NCBI GenBank assembly: GCA_015063005.1
Contig: SUTF01000001.1
Location: forward strand, 186,001 to 250,000
DNA length: 64,000 nt
Direction of reading: 5' to 3'
From: Methanobrevibacter millerae
Lineage (GTDB): Archaea; Methanobacteriota; Methanobacteria; Methanobacteriales; Methanobacteriaceae
Shown: positions 54,377-63,600 of the stretch, one piece after another
Layout of the letters: every line of letters starts with the position of its first letter
Position numbering within the stretch: position 1 is the first letter of the stretch
Translations under genes and position numbers: made by a program
The notes under the pieces: model-generated
The model's input: the letters and a program-made list of their open reading frames with translations, nothing else
Databases searched by the model: none
What the model was told of the DNA's origin: nothing

Positions 54377-54410
54377 ATTGTTTTTTAAAAACAATAACTA
54401 CTTTTTTTCT
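54377..54410 (+). terminator. Hairpin plus T-run terminator after Sec61beta
   Basis: ATTGTTTTT/AAAAACAAT (54377-54385 with 54387-54395) forms an AT-rich stem just after the stop at 54372, followed by CTACTTTTTTTC. It looks like an intrinsic terminator. Confidence 0.5.
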
Positions 54411-54420
54411 ATTTGATACT

Positions 54421-55245
54421 ATGTTAACTAAAAGAATTATTCCCTGTTTAGATTGTGATTTACAGGTTCCTGAAGGACGTGTTGTAAAGGGAGTTGAATT
54501 TAAGGAAATCAAATATGCAGGTAATCCTGTAGAGCTTGCAACCCGTTATTATGAGGAAGGGGCTGATGAAGTTGTAGTGCTTGATATCACTGCTTCTCAT
54601 GAAAGACGCGCAACAATGGCAGATGTCATTGACAGGTTAACAGAAAATGTATTCATGCCAATTTGCGTTGGCGGAGGAATAAGAAAGGTTGATGATTATA
54701 TCAAAATGCTAAAAGCCGGAGCAGATAAATGTTCAACTAACACTGCAGCGATTAAAAATCCAGAATTATTGACTGAAGCTTCAAAGGTTGTTGGATCACA
54801 GGCTGTAGTAATAGGTATTGATGCAAAAAGAAGATATGTTGACCATCCTGATGATGCAAAGGACAAGATTGTAATAGAAACCGATAAGGGTTATTGCTGG
54901 TTTGATTGCAGCATTTACGGTGGAAGAGAATTCACAGGTATGGATGCAATAGCATGGGCTTGCGAATGTCAGGATCGTGGTGCTGGTGAAATCCTTTTAA
55001 CAAGTATGGATGGGGATGGAACTCAGGCAGGATATGATATTGAGCTTAATAAGGCAATTAATGATGCTGTAGATATTCCTGTTATTGCCAGCGGTGGAGT
55101 TGGTGAACCAAAGGATATTTTAGATGTCTTTGAAAAGACTGATGTTAGTGCAGCTTTGGCAGCCAGTATTTTTCACTTTAATCAATACTCAATCGGTGAA
55201 GTCAAACAATACTTAAAAGAAAATAATGTGGCTGTTAGATTATGA
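54421..55245 (+). CDS. hisF: Imidazole glycerol phosphate synthase cyclase subunit HisF
   Basis: HisF closes the imidazole ring in histidine synthesis with ammonia from HisH. The 274 residues form a TIM barrel: [12 protein letters not shown] with the first catalytic Asp (usually LDV, here LDCD), [50 protein letters not shown] (phosphate-binding repeat), [14 protein letters not shown] with the second catalytic Asp, and [14 protein letters not shown]. Phosphate loops GGGI and SGG are intact. The end overlaps the next ATG by 4 bp, so translation is coupled. Other his genes are not in the window. Confidence 0.94.
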   Translation: MLTKRIIPCLDCDLQVPEGRVVKGVEFKEIKYAGNPVELATRYYEEGADEVVVLDITASHERRATMADVIDRLTENVFMPICVGGGIRKVDDYIKMLKAGADKCSTNTAAIKNPELLTEASKVVGSQAVVIGIDAKRRYVDHPDDAKDKIVIETDKGYCWFDCSIYGGREFTGMDAIAWACECQDRGAGEILLTSMDGDGTQAGYDIELNKAINDAVDIPVIASGGVGEPKDILDVFEKTDVSAALAASIFHFNQYSIGEVKQYLKENNVAVRL

Positions 55246-56144
55246 TTATTGAATCTCCTATCGATTTAAAATTAACACAGATTTCTGGTCAGACTTCACA
55301 GCCTCCATGGAAAAATATTGATGGTTCTTATAGTGATTTGGTCTGTATTGATGGTGAACCTTCTATTTTTAATGTAAAACAGTCCGGTGAAAATATTGAT
55401 TTTACTTACACTGGAAATGTATCTGATAAGACTGCCATTGAAAATGTAAAAAAAATTTATGATTTAGACTTTGATTTGGCTAAGTTTTACAAGTATCTGG
55501 ATAGTTATGATGAGCTTAAGGATATGTCTAAATTTTGCAACGGGTTAAGACTGTTTCAAGCTAAAGATCCATTTGAATGTATAATATCATCAATTTGTTC
55601 GGCCAATAATTCCATTAAACGATGGACAAAGTCCATTGACGATATGAAATTAAAATGGGGTCGAAATTTTAATAATTATTATTCTTTTCCTAATCCTAAT
55701 AATTTTAAGGAATTATTTTTGGATGATGAAGAAGAACTTTTAAAAAGTGGTGCAAATGAAAATAATAATTTAAAATCCTGTGGTGTTGGTTATAGGGCAC
55801 CATATATGAGAAAGGCAAGTGAAATTTTTACACTTGAAATAGACCTTTCGGATATTTCAAAAATGTCTTATGATGAGGCTTTTGAAACTGTTTTAAAAGT
55901 TCCGGGTGTTGGTCCAAAAGTTGCTGATTGTATTTTATTATATGGATTTGGTTTTAGACAAGCTTTTCCAAGTGATGTATGGATAAAGCGTATTGTGTCA
56001 TATTTATATTTTGATGGAAAAGACATTAAGGTTGAAAAAGTTCGGGAATTTGGAATGGATGAATTCGGTGACTATGCTGGATATGTTCAATTGTACATGT
56101 TCCATTATGCCCGTAAGTCTGGACTAATGGAAAGATTAAAATAA
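55242..56144 (+). CDS. 8-oxoguanine DNA glycosylase (OGG-type, HhH-GPD)
   Basis: A 300-residue DNA glycosylase/lyase that would cut out oxidised guanine. After a beta-rich N-terminal domain, the HhH-GPD part has [22 protein letters not shown] (like OGG1's Q/N-rich helix), [17 protein letters not shown], where the lysine of the hairpin is the expected Schiff-base residue, and [12 protein letters not shown] with the catalytic Asp. Length and domain order match the archaeal/eukaryotic OGG1 group better than the small AGOG group. The gene overlaps hisF by 4 bp, an unusual partner; the coupling may be only for compactness. Confidence 0.85.
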   Translation: MIIESPIDLKLTQISGQTSQPPWKNIDGSYSDLVCIDGEPSIFNVKQSGENIDFTYTGNVSDKTAIENVKKIYDLDFDLAKFYKYLDSYDELKDMSKFCNGLRLFQAKDPFECIISSICSANNSIKRWTKSIDDMKLKWGRNFNNYYSFPNPNNFKELFLDDEEELLKSGANENNNLKSCGVGYRAPYMRKASEIFTLEIDLSDISKMSYDEAFETVLKVPGVGPKVADCILLYGFGFRQAFPSDVWIKRIVSYLYFDGKDIKVEKVREFGMDEFGDYAGYVQLYMFHYARKSGLMERLK

Positions 56145-56167
56145 TTTTATATTTATAAAGTTATTCA

Positions 56168-57532
56168 ATGGAAAAGAAAAATTTAATTCTTTTGATTTGT
56201 ACAGTATTGTCATTTTTTACAGTTTTTGCAGTTAATGCAGTTATGGTTGTTATTCCAACTATTGCTAGTGAATTTCATATGAGCAATATTGTACAAAATT
56301 GGATTACAATTATTTTCCTGCTTGTTGTGGCTGTAATGTCGGTTCCGGCAGGTCAAATTTCAGGCAAATATGGCCTTAAAAAAGTCACAATATTAAGTAT
56401 TATTCTTTTTATTATAATTTCAATAATCAATGTATTGGTAACATCACAGGAACAGTTTTTAGCCTGCCGTTTTGTACTTGGAATTTCATTATCATTAATT
56501 AATGTTACTTCTATGGCTATGGTTGTATCCGCATTTAAACCCGAAGAAAGGGGAAAGGCACTAGGAATAAATATAACTGGTGTTTATGTAGGATTATCAT
56601 TATCCCCAGTTCTTGGAGGAATCTTAAACTATCAATTGGGTTGGAGATCAGTAGTTCTATTTGGAGTACCATTTTTATTTTTAATATTGGCCATACTTTT
56701 AACTAAGATTGATGAGGAATGGATTACTTTTGAAAATGTTCCTCTTGATATAAAGGGATCTATTTCCTATGGTGTCGGGATGGTTTTATTCATGTATGGT
56801 TTTACAATATTGAATGAGCCATTAGGAATAATTTTAACAATTTTAGGCATAATTATTTTAATTGTATTTTGTTTAATAGAATTAAAACAGGATTATCCCG
56901 TATTTGATATAAGATTTTTCAAAAATCGAAAGTTTCTATCATCAAATTTCGCATCTTTATGTGCTTATTTGGCTACATTTGCTGTAACAACAATTTTAAA
57001 TTATCATTTACAATACATTAAAGGGTTTGATTCTCAAACTGCAGGAATAATTCTACTTATTGCACCTTTATGTCAGGTAGTGCTTGCACCTATTGCGGGA
57101 AGATTATCTGATAGGTATGTGCCACAAATTTTGGCAGCTATTGGAATGGCACTTGGGACAATATCCTTATTTTTATTCTCCTTTTTGGATAGCCAATCTT
57201 CTCTTGAATTTTTAATAATCTCTATGATAATATATGGTGTTGGTTTTGGTTTGTTTTCCCCGCCTAATACAAATGTTATAATGGGTTCTGTTCCTCCGAA
57301 AGATACATCAATTGCTTCAGCTGCAGTAGCAACAATGCGTACTGTAGGACAAGCAATGAGTATGGGAATATTAACATTAGTTTTTGCTTTTATAATGGGA
57401 AATGTTCCTATAATCGAACAGTATTATCCCTTATTAATAAGTAGTTGCCAAATAACCTGTTTAATTTGTGTGATTTTATGTATTGCATCAGTTTTCGCAT
57501 CCTTTGTTGGAATCAAATCTACTATTAATTAA
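56168..57532 (+). CDS. MFS transporter, 14 TM (DHA2/EmrB-QacA type)
   Basis: A 454-residue permease with about 14 membrane helices, typical of the drug:H+ antiporter-2 family. Seen: FAVNAVMVVIPTIASEFHM in helix 1 (family: L-D-x-T-h-V-N-V-A-L-P, here with Asn but no Asp), SVPAGQISGKYGLKKV as the loop 2-3 signature, CRFVLGISLSLINVTSMAMV, the helix 5 motif GVYVGLSLSPVLGGIL (G-x8-G-x3-G-P-x-x-G-G), and AGRLSDRYVPQ in the second half. It probably exports a toxic or signalling compound. It is transcribed after the OGG gene with a 23-bp gap. Confidence 0.88.
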   Translation: MEKKNLILLICTVLSFFTVFAVNAVMVVIPTIASEFHMSNIVQNWITIIFLLVVAVMSVPAGQISGKYGLKKVTILSIILFIIISIINVLVTSQEQFLACRFVLGISLSLINVTSMAMVVSAFKPEERGKALGINITGVYVGLSLSPVLGGILNYQLGWRSVVLFGVPFLFLILAILLTKIDEEWITFENVPLDIKGSISYGVGMVLFMYGFTILNEPLGIILTILGIIILIVFCLIELKQDYPVFDIRFFKNRKFLSSNFASLCAYLATFAVTTILNYHLQYIKGFDSQTAGIILLIAPLCQVVLAPIAGRLSDRYVPQILAAIGMALGTISLFLFSFLDSQSSLEFLIISMIIYGVGFGLFSPPNTNVIMGSVPPKDTSIASAAVATMRTVGQAMSMGILTLVFAFIMGNVPIIEQYYPLLISSCQITCLICVILCIASVFASFVGIKSTIN

Positions 57533-57648
57533 AAATTCTTTTTTTTTATTATTCTGAACAAATGGGAATGATATGCTAATTATCTAATAAAATATTTATA
57601 ATTATTGTTATAAACCCTTATATGTATGAAAAAATTTTTTATAATATT

Positions 57649-57654
57649 GGAGGT
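57649..57654 (+). promoter_or_regulatory. Strong ribosome-binding site for the first adhesin
   Basis: GGAGGT lies 6 bp before ATG 57661 and rules out the in-frame TTG at 57658 as start. A TATA-like TTATAAAC sits near 57609. Confidence 0.55.
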
Positions 57655-57660
57655 TAATTG

Positions 57661-60609
57661 ATGAAAATAAAACATGTTTTTATTGTGTTGTTAGTAGTGT
57701 CATTATTATGCTCCATGACCTGTGTGTCAGCTTTTGATGATGAAAATAACACTTTAAATCATGATGAAATTAGTGTCAATATCGCTGATGATATAGATAA
57801 GTTGGAAAAATCTAATAATAATGGAAAAACATTAGATGAACTTGAAAATATAATTCAGAATGCAAATCCTGGAGATATTGTTATTTTAAATATGGATTAT
57901 TATTGTTCTCAGACTAATGAAACTGAAGGAATATATATTTTCGATAATGTGACTATAGATGGACAAGGACATTTCTTTGATGGAAATGGATCCAACATGT
58001 CTAATTTGTTTATTGCATATGGGGATAATATTGTTTTGAAAAATATTAATTTTATTAATTGGAATTTAGATGATGATGATGGTATAATTTTGTGGGGTGG
58101 TGATAATGGTACGATTCAAAATTGTACTTTCAAAAACAATTATGCTTTTGATGGTGAACTAATTGATTGGATTGGTAACACTGGTCGTTTGTATGATTCT
58201 CATTTTTTAGATAATAATGCGAATTTTGGAAGTACCATTTATTGGAAAGCTAATCATGGAATTATATCAAACTGTTATTTCTCAAATAATTCTGCTGAAG
58301 AAGGTGGTGCAATCATTTGGGTAGGAAAAGAAGGTTTGATTGAAAATACATATTTCAATAATAATTCTGCTGATAAAGGTGGTGCAATTTATTGGGATGG
58401 ACTTTTTGGTACATTAATCAATAATACATTTATTAATAATCATGCTGATGATGGCGGTGCTATATTTTGTGATGTGAGTGGTTTAAATCTATCTGGCTGT
58501 ACATTTAATAATAATAGTGCATCAGATTATGCAGGGTCTATTTATTTTGCTGGAGGAAATGCTGAAATACATGATTCTAAATTCATAAATAATACTGCAA
58601 AAAATGGTGGTGCCTTATTCATTGATAATTATATTATTTTGAATGTATTCAATTCATCTTTTGTAAATAATATGGGCGATTTTGGTGGTGCACTTTTGGT
58701 TGATGGAGAATTATATCTCCATGGTTCTGCTTTTTCAAATAATACTGCAAAGAAAATAGGTGGCGCTATTTACGATGAATTTTATGCATCTATTGTAAAT
58801 TCAACATTCATTAATAATAATGCTGAAAAGGGTGGTGCCATATCCATTGAAGACGGGAAGATTATTAATTCTTCATTTTCTAAAAATGGTGCTAAAATAA
58901 GTGGTGGAGCATTGTATGTTGGTGAAAAGTTAGATATTATGAATTCTACATTTGAAAAAAATAATGCTGCTGATGGAAGCAACACCATCGCATGTTATAA
59001 TAATGATACTGTTTCTTTGGATAATTTGACTACCTGTGATGATTTTTATATTCAAAATTTGGTAGATGTATATATTAATGTTTCAGACATTGATTATGGG
59101 AATGATTTAAACATTTTTATGTATGTATTTGCAGAGAATAAAACCTTTGATGACCATTTTATTAATATTACAATAAATAATAAAAATTATACTGCAAAAA
59201 TCTTCCAAAATATTGCAAAATTAACTATTCCTAATTTAGACATAGGTAACTATTCAGGTTATGTGATTTTTAATGATTATCCGGAGTATGGTGGGGGAGA
59301 TTCATTCGAATTTAAAGTTAATAAAATAAATACTTTCATGTTTACAGATTATTCACCAACTGTAGGTGTTAACTCTTTTATTTTATCCGCTGATATCTAT
59401 CCTTCAAATGTTACAGGTAAAGTCACTTTTGATGTAAACGGTACATATTATAACACTACTGTTAAAGATGGCATTGCAAAAGTATCAATTAGTAATCTAA
59501 GTTCTGGTAATTATTTAATTCATGTGAAATATTATGGAGATTCCATTCATAACTCTTCAGATAGTACTATCGTGCTTATGGTTAATGACTATTATCCTGT
59601 AATAACAGCCCCTGATGTGGAAAAGTATTATAAAGGATCAGAACGCTTTGTTATTTCTTTAACTGATAATAAAGCTTCACCTATTACCAATGCAAGTGTT
59701 AAAATTAATATTAATGGTGTTGATTATACAAGAGTCACTAACAATAATGGTTCTGCTTCAATTCAATTGGGATTACCTTGTGGTGATTATGCTGTAACCA
59801 CAGAATTCAATTCCTCTGAAGTCTATTCAACAGTTAAAATTAAAAGCACAGTTGAGGGGTCTGATATTACAAAAATATTTCGCAATGGGACCCAATATTA
59901 TGCTAAATTTATGGATTCAACCGGTAAAATTTTATCTAATGTTCCAGTAACTTTCAATATCAATGGTGTAATTTATACTCGTTACACAAATGCTTCAGGT
60001 GTTGCTCGTATGAATATTAACTTAAATGCCGGAGTTTACATTATCACAGCAACCAATCCTATCACTAACCAAATGTATTCTAACAATATCACTGTTTTAT
60101 CCCCTATTGTTGAAAATTATGATTTGGTTAAATATTATAGAAATGATTCGCAGTATGTTATTAAACTTTTAGATGACTGGGGTAAGCCTGTTGGTGAAAA
60201 TGTAAATGTAACTTTCAATATTAACGGAGTATTCTATACTCGCCATACTAATGCTTCCGGTCATGTTAAGTTAAATATAAATCTTGGACCTGGAGACTAT
60301 ATTATTACAGCAGAATACAATGAATTTAAAGCTTCTAACAATATTAAAGTGTTACCTACATTAGAGGCTAAAGATTTATCAATGAAGTATCATGATGGAT
60401 CCAAGTTTGAAGTTAAGGTATTAGATGGCATTGGCAGTCCATTAACTAATGCCAGTGTCGAATTCAATGTTAATGGTGTATTTTATACTCGTATTAGTGA
60501 TAGTAATGGTATTGCTCGTTTAAATATTAATCTAATGGCTGGTGAATACATTATCACTTCTAGTTATAACACATTAAATGTTTCAAATAAAATTACTATT
60601 TCAAGTTAA
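57661..60609 (+). CDS. Adhesin-like protein: parallel beta-helix plus Ig-like repeats
   Basis: A 982-residue secreted surface protein. Residues 1-24 are a signal peptide (KHVFIVLLVVSLLCSMTCVSA, cut after VSA). Residues about 85-450 are a right-handed parallel beta-helix with rungs of the pattern F-x-N-N-x-A-x-x-G-G-A-I. After a linker and an Ig-like domain (residues about 560-645, VFTDYSPTVG...) come four tandem Ig-like repeats of 78-86 residues up to the C-terminus. Many N-x-S/T sequons suggest heavy N-glycosylation. There is no C-terminal membrane helix, LPXTG or clear pseudomurein-binding domain, so attachment is unexplained. Adhesin-like proteins bind hosts, protozoa or other microbes in gut methanogens. 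Binding partner unknown. Confidence 0.9.
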   Translation: MKIKHVFIVLLVVSLLCSMTCVSAFDDENNTLNHDEISVNIADDIDKLEKSNNNGKTLDELENIIQNANPGDIVILNMDYYCSQTNETEGIYIFDNVTIDGQGHFFDGNGSNMSNLFIAYGDNIVLKNINFINWNLDDDDGIILWGGDNGTIQNCTFKNNYAFDGELIDWIGNTGRLYDSHFLDNNANFGSTIYWKANHGIISNCYFSNNSAEEGGAIIWVGKEGLIENTYFNNNSADKGGAIYWDGLFGTLINNTFINNHADDGGAIFCDVSGLNLSGCTFNNNSASDYAGSIYFAGGNAEIHDSKFINNTAKNGGALFIDNYIILNVFNSSFVNNMGDFGGALLVDGELYLHGSAFSNNTAKKIGGAIYDEFYASIVNSTFINNNAEKGGAISIEDGKIINSSFSKNGAKISGGALYVGEKLDIMNSTFEKNNAADGSNTIACYNNDTVSLDNLTTCDDFYIQNLVDVYINVSDIDYGNDLNIFMYVFAENKTFDDHFINITINNKNYTAKIFQNIAKLTIPNLDIGNYSGYVIFNDYPEYGGGDSFEFKVNKINTFMFTDYSPTVGVNSFILSADIYPSNVTGKVTFDVNGTYYNTTVKDGIAKVSISNLSSGNYLIHVKYYGDSIHNSSDSTIVLMVNDYYPVITAPDVEKYYKGSERFVISLTDNKASPITNASVKININGVDYTRVTNNNGSASIQLGLPCGDYAVTTEFNSSEVYSTVKIKSTVEGSDITKIFRNGTQYYAKFMDSTGKILSNVPVTFNINGVIYTRYTNASGVARMNINLNAGVYIITATNPITNQMYSNNITVLSPIVENYDLVKYYRNDSQYVIKLLDDWGKPVGENVNVTFNINGVFYTRHTNASGHVKLNINLGPGDYIITAEYNEFKASNNIKVLPTLEAKDLSMKYHDGSKFEVKVLDGIGSPLTNASVEFNVNGVFYTRISDSNGIARLNINLMAGEYIITSSYNTLNVSNKITISS
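59614..60606 (+). repeat. Four tandem Ig-like repeats in the first adhesin
   Basis: Units at 59614-59862, 59863-60120, 60121-60372 and 60373-60606 (83, 86, 84 and 78 residues). Each has K-Y/F-Y/R..., then V-x-F-N-h-N-G-V-x-Y-T-R, a T-N-x-x-G turn, and ends G-x-Y-x-I-T. The match is close at the protein level and moderate at the DNA level. Confidence 0.8.
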
Positions 60610-60669
60610 GAGGTCGATTAATTAAAAATCATGATGATTATAAAATTTTTAAAATGGGATGTATAAAAA

Positions 60670-63600
60670 ATGAAAACAAAAAACATTTTAGTTGGATTAA
60701 TAATATTATTTGTTTTGTGTTCTATTTCTAGTGTCAGTGCTGCTGATTTAAATGAAACACAATCACTAGATAATAATTTTGTAGCCACCACAAATGATGA
60801 TGTCCAATTAACTTTTCAATATGATGATAATATAAGTTCGAGTTCGGATTCATTGAACGAACTTAAAAATCAAATTAATAAGGCTTCAGATGGGAGCGTT
60901 ATAAATTTAAATAAGGATTATTCTGGTAGTGATGATTCAGGAATAACTATAGATAAAAGCTTAACAATCAATGGACAAGGTCATACAATTGACTGTGCTA
61001 ATTTAAAAGATACTTATCTATTTAAATCAACAAGTGGAAAAATTACTTTAGAAAACTTAATAATTAAAAATAATAAAAATTCTATGTACAGTTATGGAAC
61101 CATATATATTAAGGATAATGCCCAGTATACAATCAATAACTGTACTTTCATTAGTAATACCGCTGGTGGTGGTGGAGCAATTTATAATGGTGCTAAAGAA
61201 TATCAGCTAACAATTAAAAACTCTAAATTCATAAATAATATAGCTTCAGATAATGATGGTGGAGCAATTTATTCTAGGGGCGAATTGAATATTGAAAATT
61301 CTTATTTTGAAGGTAATGATGCTGCAATGGATGGCGGTGCGGTTTATTGTGATAAATCAATTGATGTAATCAATACAACATTTGTTTCTAACCATTTATC
61401 TTCAAAAGTCCCCAATCATAAATCTTATGGTGGTGCAATAGGTGCCAAGGGAATTGTGTTTGTTGAAAATTCTAGATTTTCCAACAATGTTGCTGGTGAT
61501 TTAGGAGGAGCAATTTTTTCATATTCAAATGTTATAATTAAAAATTCATCTTTCAGTAAAAATTCAGCAAATGTGGGTGGTGCTGTTTATGTGGATAGTT
61601 CAACTGCAGTTATTTCAACTTCAACATTCGCAGATAATACTGCTAAATCAGGTGAAGGTGGAGCTATCTATTCATCTAAATGGACACACATTGAAAATTC
61701 AACATTCTTAAGAAATACAGCAGATGCCAAAGGAGGAGCAATTTACACCAACTATATTCAATTCGGTCAAAATGTATTTTTCATAAATAACACAGCTAAA
61801 GACCATGGTGGTGCAGTATACACGGATTACATTTCAAATAATATATGTAACATTAATTTCAATGGAAATAAGGTCACTGCTGATTTTGGTGGAGCTATTT
61901 ATATAAATAAAAAATCAGGTAATGTATATTTCATCAATTCCACTTTTATAAGCAACTCTGCTACAGCAGGGGATGGTGGAGCTATTTACAGTGATAGTGG
62001 CTCAACTAATATTATATTAATTAATTCAATATTTAAAAATAATCATGCCAACGGAGGTAAGGAAAAACGTTATGGTGGAGCAATCAGATGCTGCAATAGA
62101 CTCACTGTTGATAACTGTACTTTCATAGACAATTGGGCTGAAAACTTGGGTGGTGCAATTTATACAAACACGATTGATAGCATTAAAAATTCCGTTTTCA
62201 TATCCAATCATGCTAAGGAAGGAGGTGCAATTTATGTCAACAATAAATGTTCAATGTCTATCACAAATTCATATTTCAATTCCAATAAGGCTACTGATGG
62301 ACGTGGAGGAGCCATTTATACAGATTCAAAATCCACTTCATTAACTATAAATAATAATGCATTCTTGGGCAATGATGCATCTGGCCAGGGAAAAGATGTT
62401 TTCAATAGTGGATCTTACTCTTTAATCCATCAGGATTGGTGGGGTACTAATTCTCCTTCATTTAATAGTGATAAATTAATGGAATATCATACAATAGGCA
62501 GTAATGAGAGACATTCCGAGTCTGTTCCGAATAAAATCAGTATTTCTGGTGAATCAAAAGGATATGTTGGTGTTGAAACCACTATAAAAGTTACTTTTAC
62601 ATCAAGCATAAATAATTATGAATTTGGTACAATTAAGTTTTCCTCTGATAAAAAAGGCACTTTCACGACTAGAAATATGGTTGGTAATTCATTGGAAATC
62701 ATATATGTTCCTAATGAAGAGGGTACTCATAAGATTACTGCCGCTGTCGATTCTCAAAGTTTAACATATGATGTTTCTGTTGGAAAAATTAGTGTTTATG
62801 GAAAAAATATGACCAAAGTGCAGGGTGACAATAAGACTTTCACGGCTGTATTTAAAGATTCTGATGGTAATTATTTGAAAGAAGGTACTGTAATTACTTT
62901 TGAAATCAATAATGTCAAATATGAGGCTAAGATTTCCAACAATGGTGTTGCAAAGTTAACTTCTATAAGCAATTTAAAGCCAGGAATCTATACAGTAAAA
63001 TCAATTAATAATGTTACAGGTGAGTCTTTCACTAATCAACTTAAAATAGTGTCAAGAAATGAAACATACAATATAAGTGACATTTTTGCTGTCAAATTTT
63101 CATCAGGAAACTTAAAAAATGGTAGTGTAACATTTAAAGTTGGAAGCTATTCTTTTATAGCAAATATCACTGATGATATTGCATATTGTCAATTAAACGT
63201 TAAAGCGGGTGATTATACAGTCAACGTTTTACATAACAACAAGGAAGTTTATACTGTTAACATTAAAGTTCTTAATAAGTACTCTCCGACCAATGTAATA
63301 TTGAATAAAACAAGTTATGGTTCTTTAATACCAATATATAGCAATGAAACTTTCAATAAAAATAATAATGTTATTTATAGTGTAATTGGCGAAAATACTT
63401 ATCGTTATATCTTCCCAAATGAAGAATCAAGTATTATTTATAATGTGACTGTTTCAAACAATGCTGAATTTGAAAAGGTACTTAAGAAAATATCCGGCAG
63501 TGATTTCAAGGCAGATATTATTATTATCAATCTTAAAAACAATACTTATAAACTTTCCAGCGGTTTTTATAAAGACCAAGAATGGAGTTATTATATTCAT

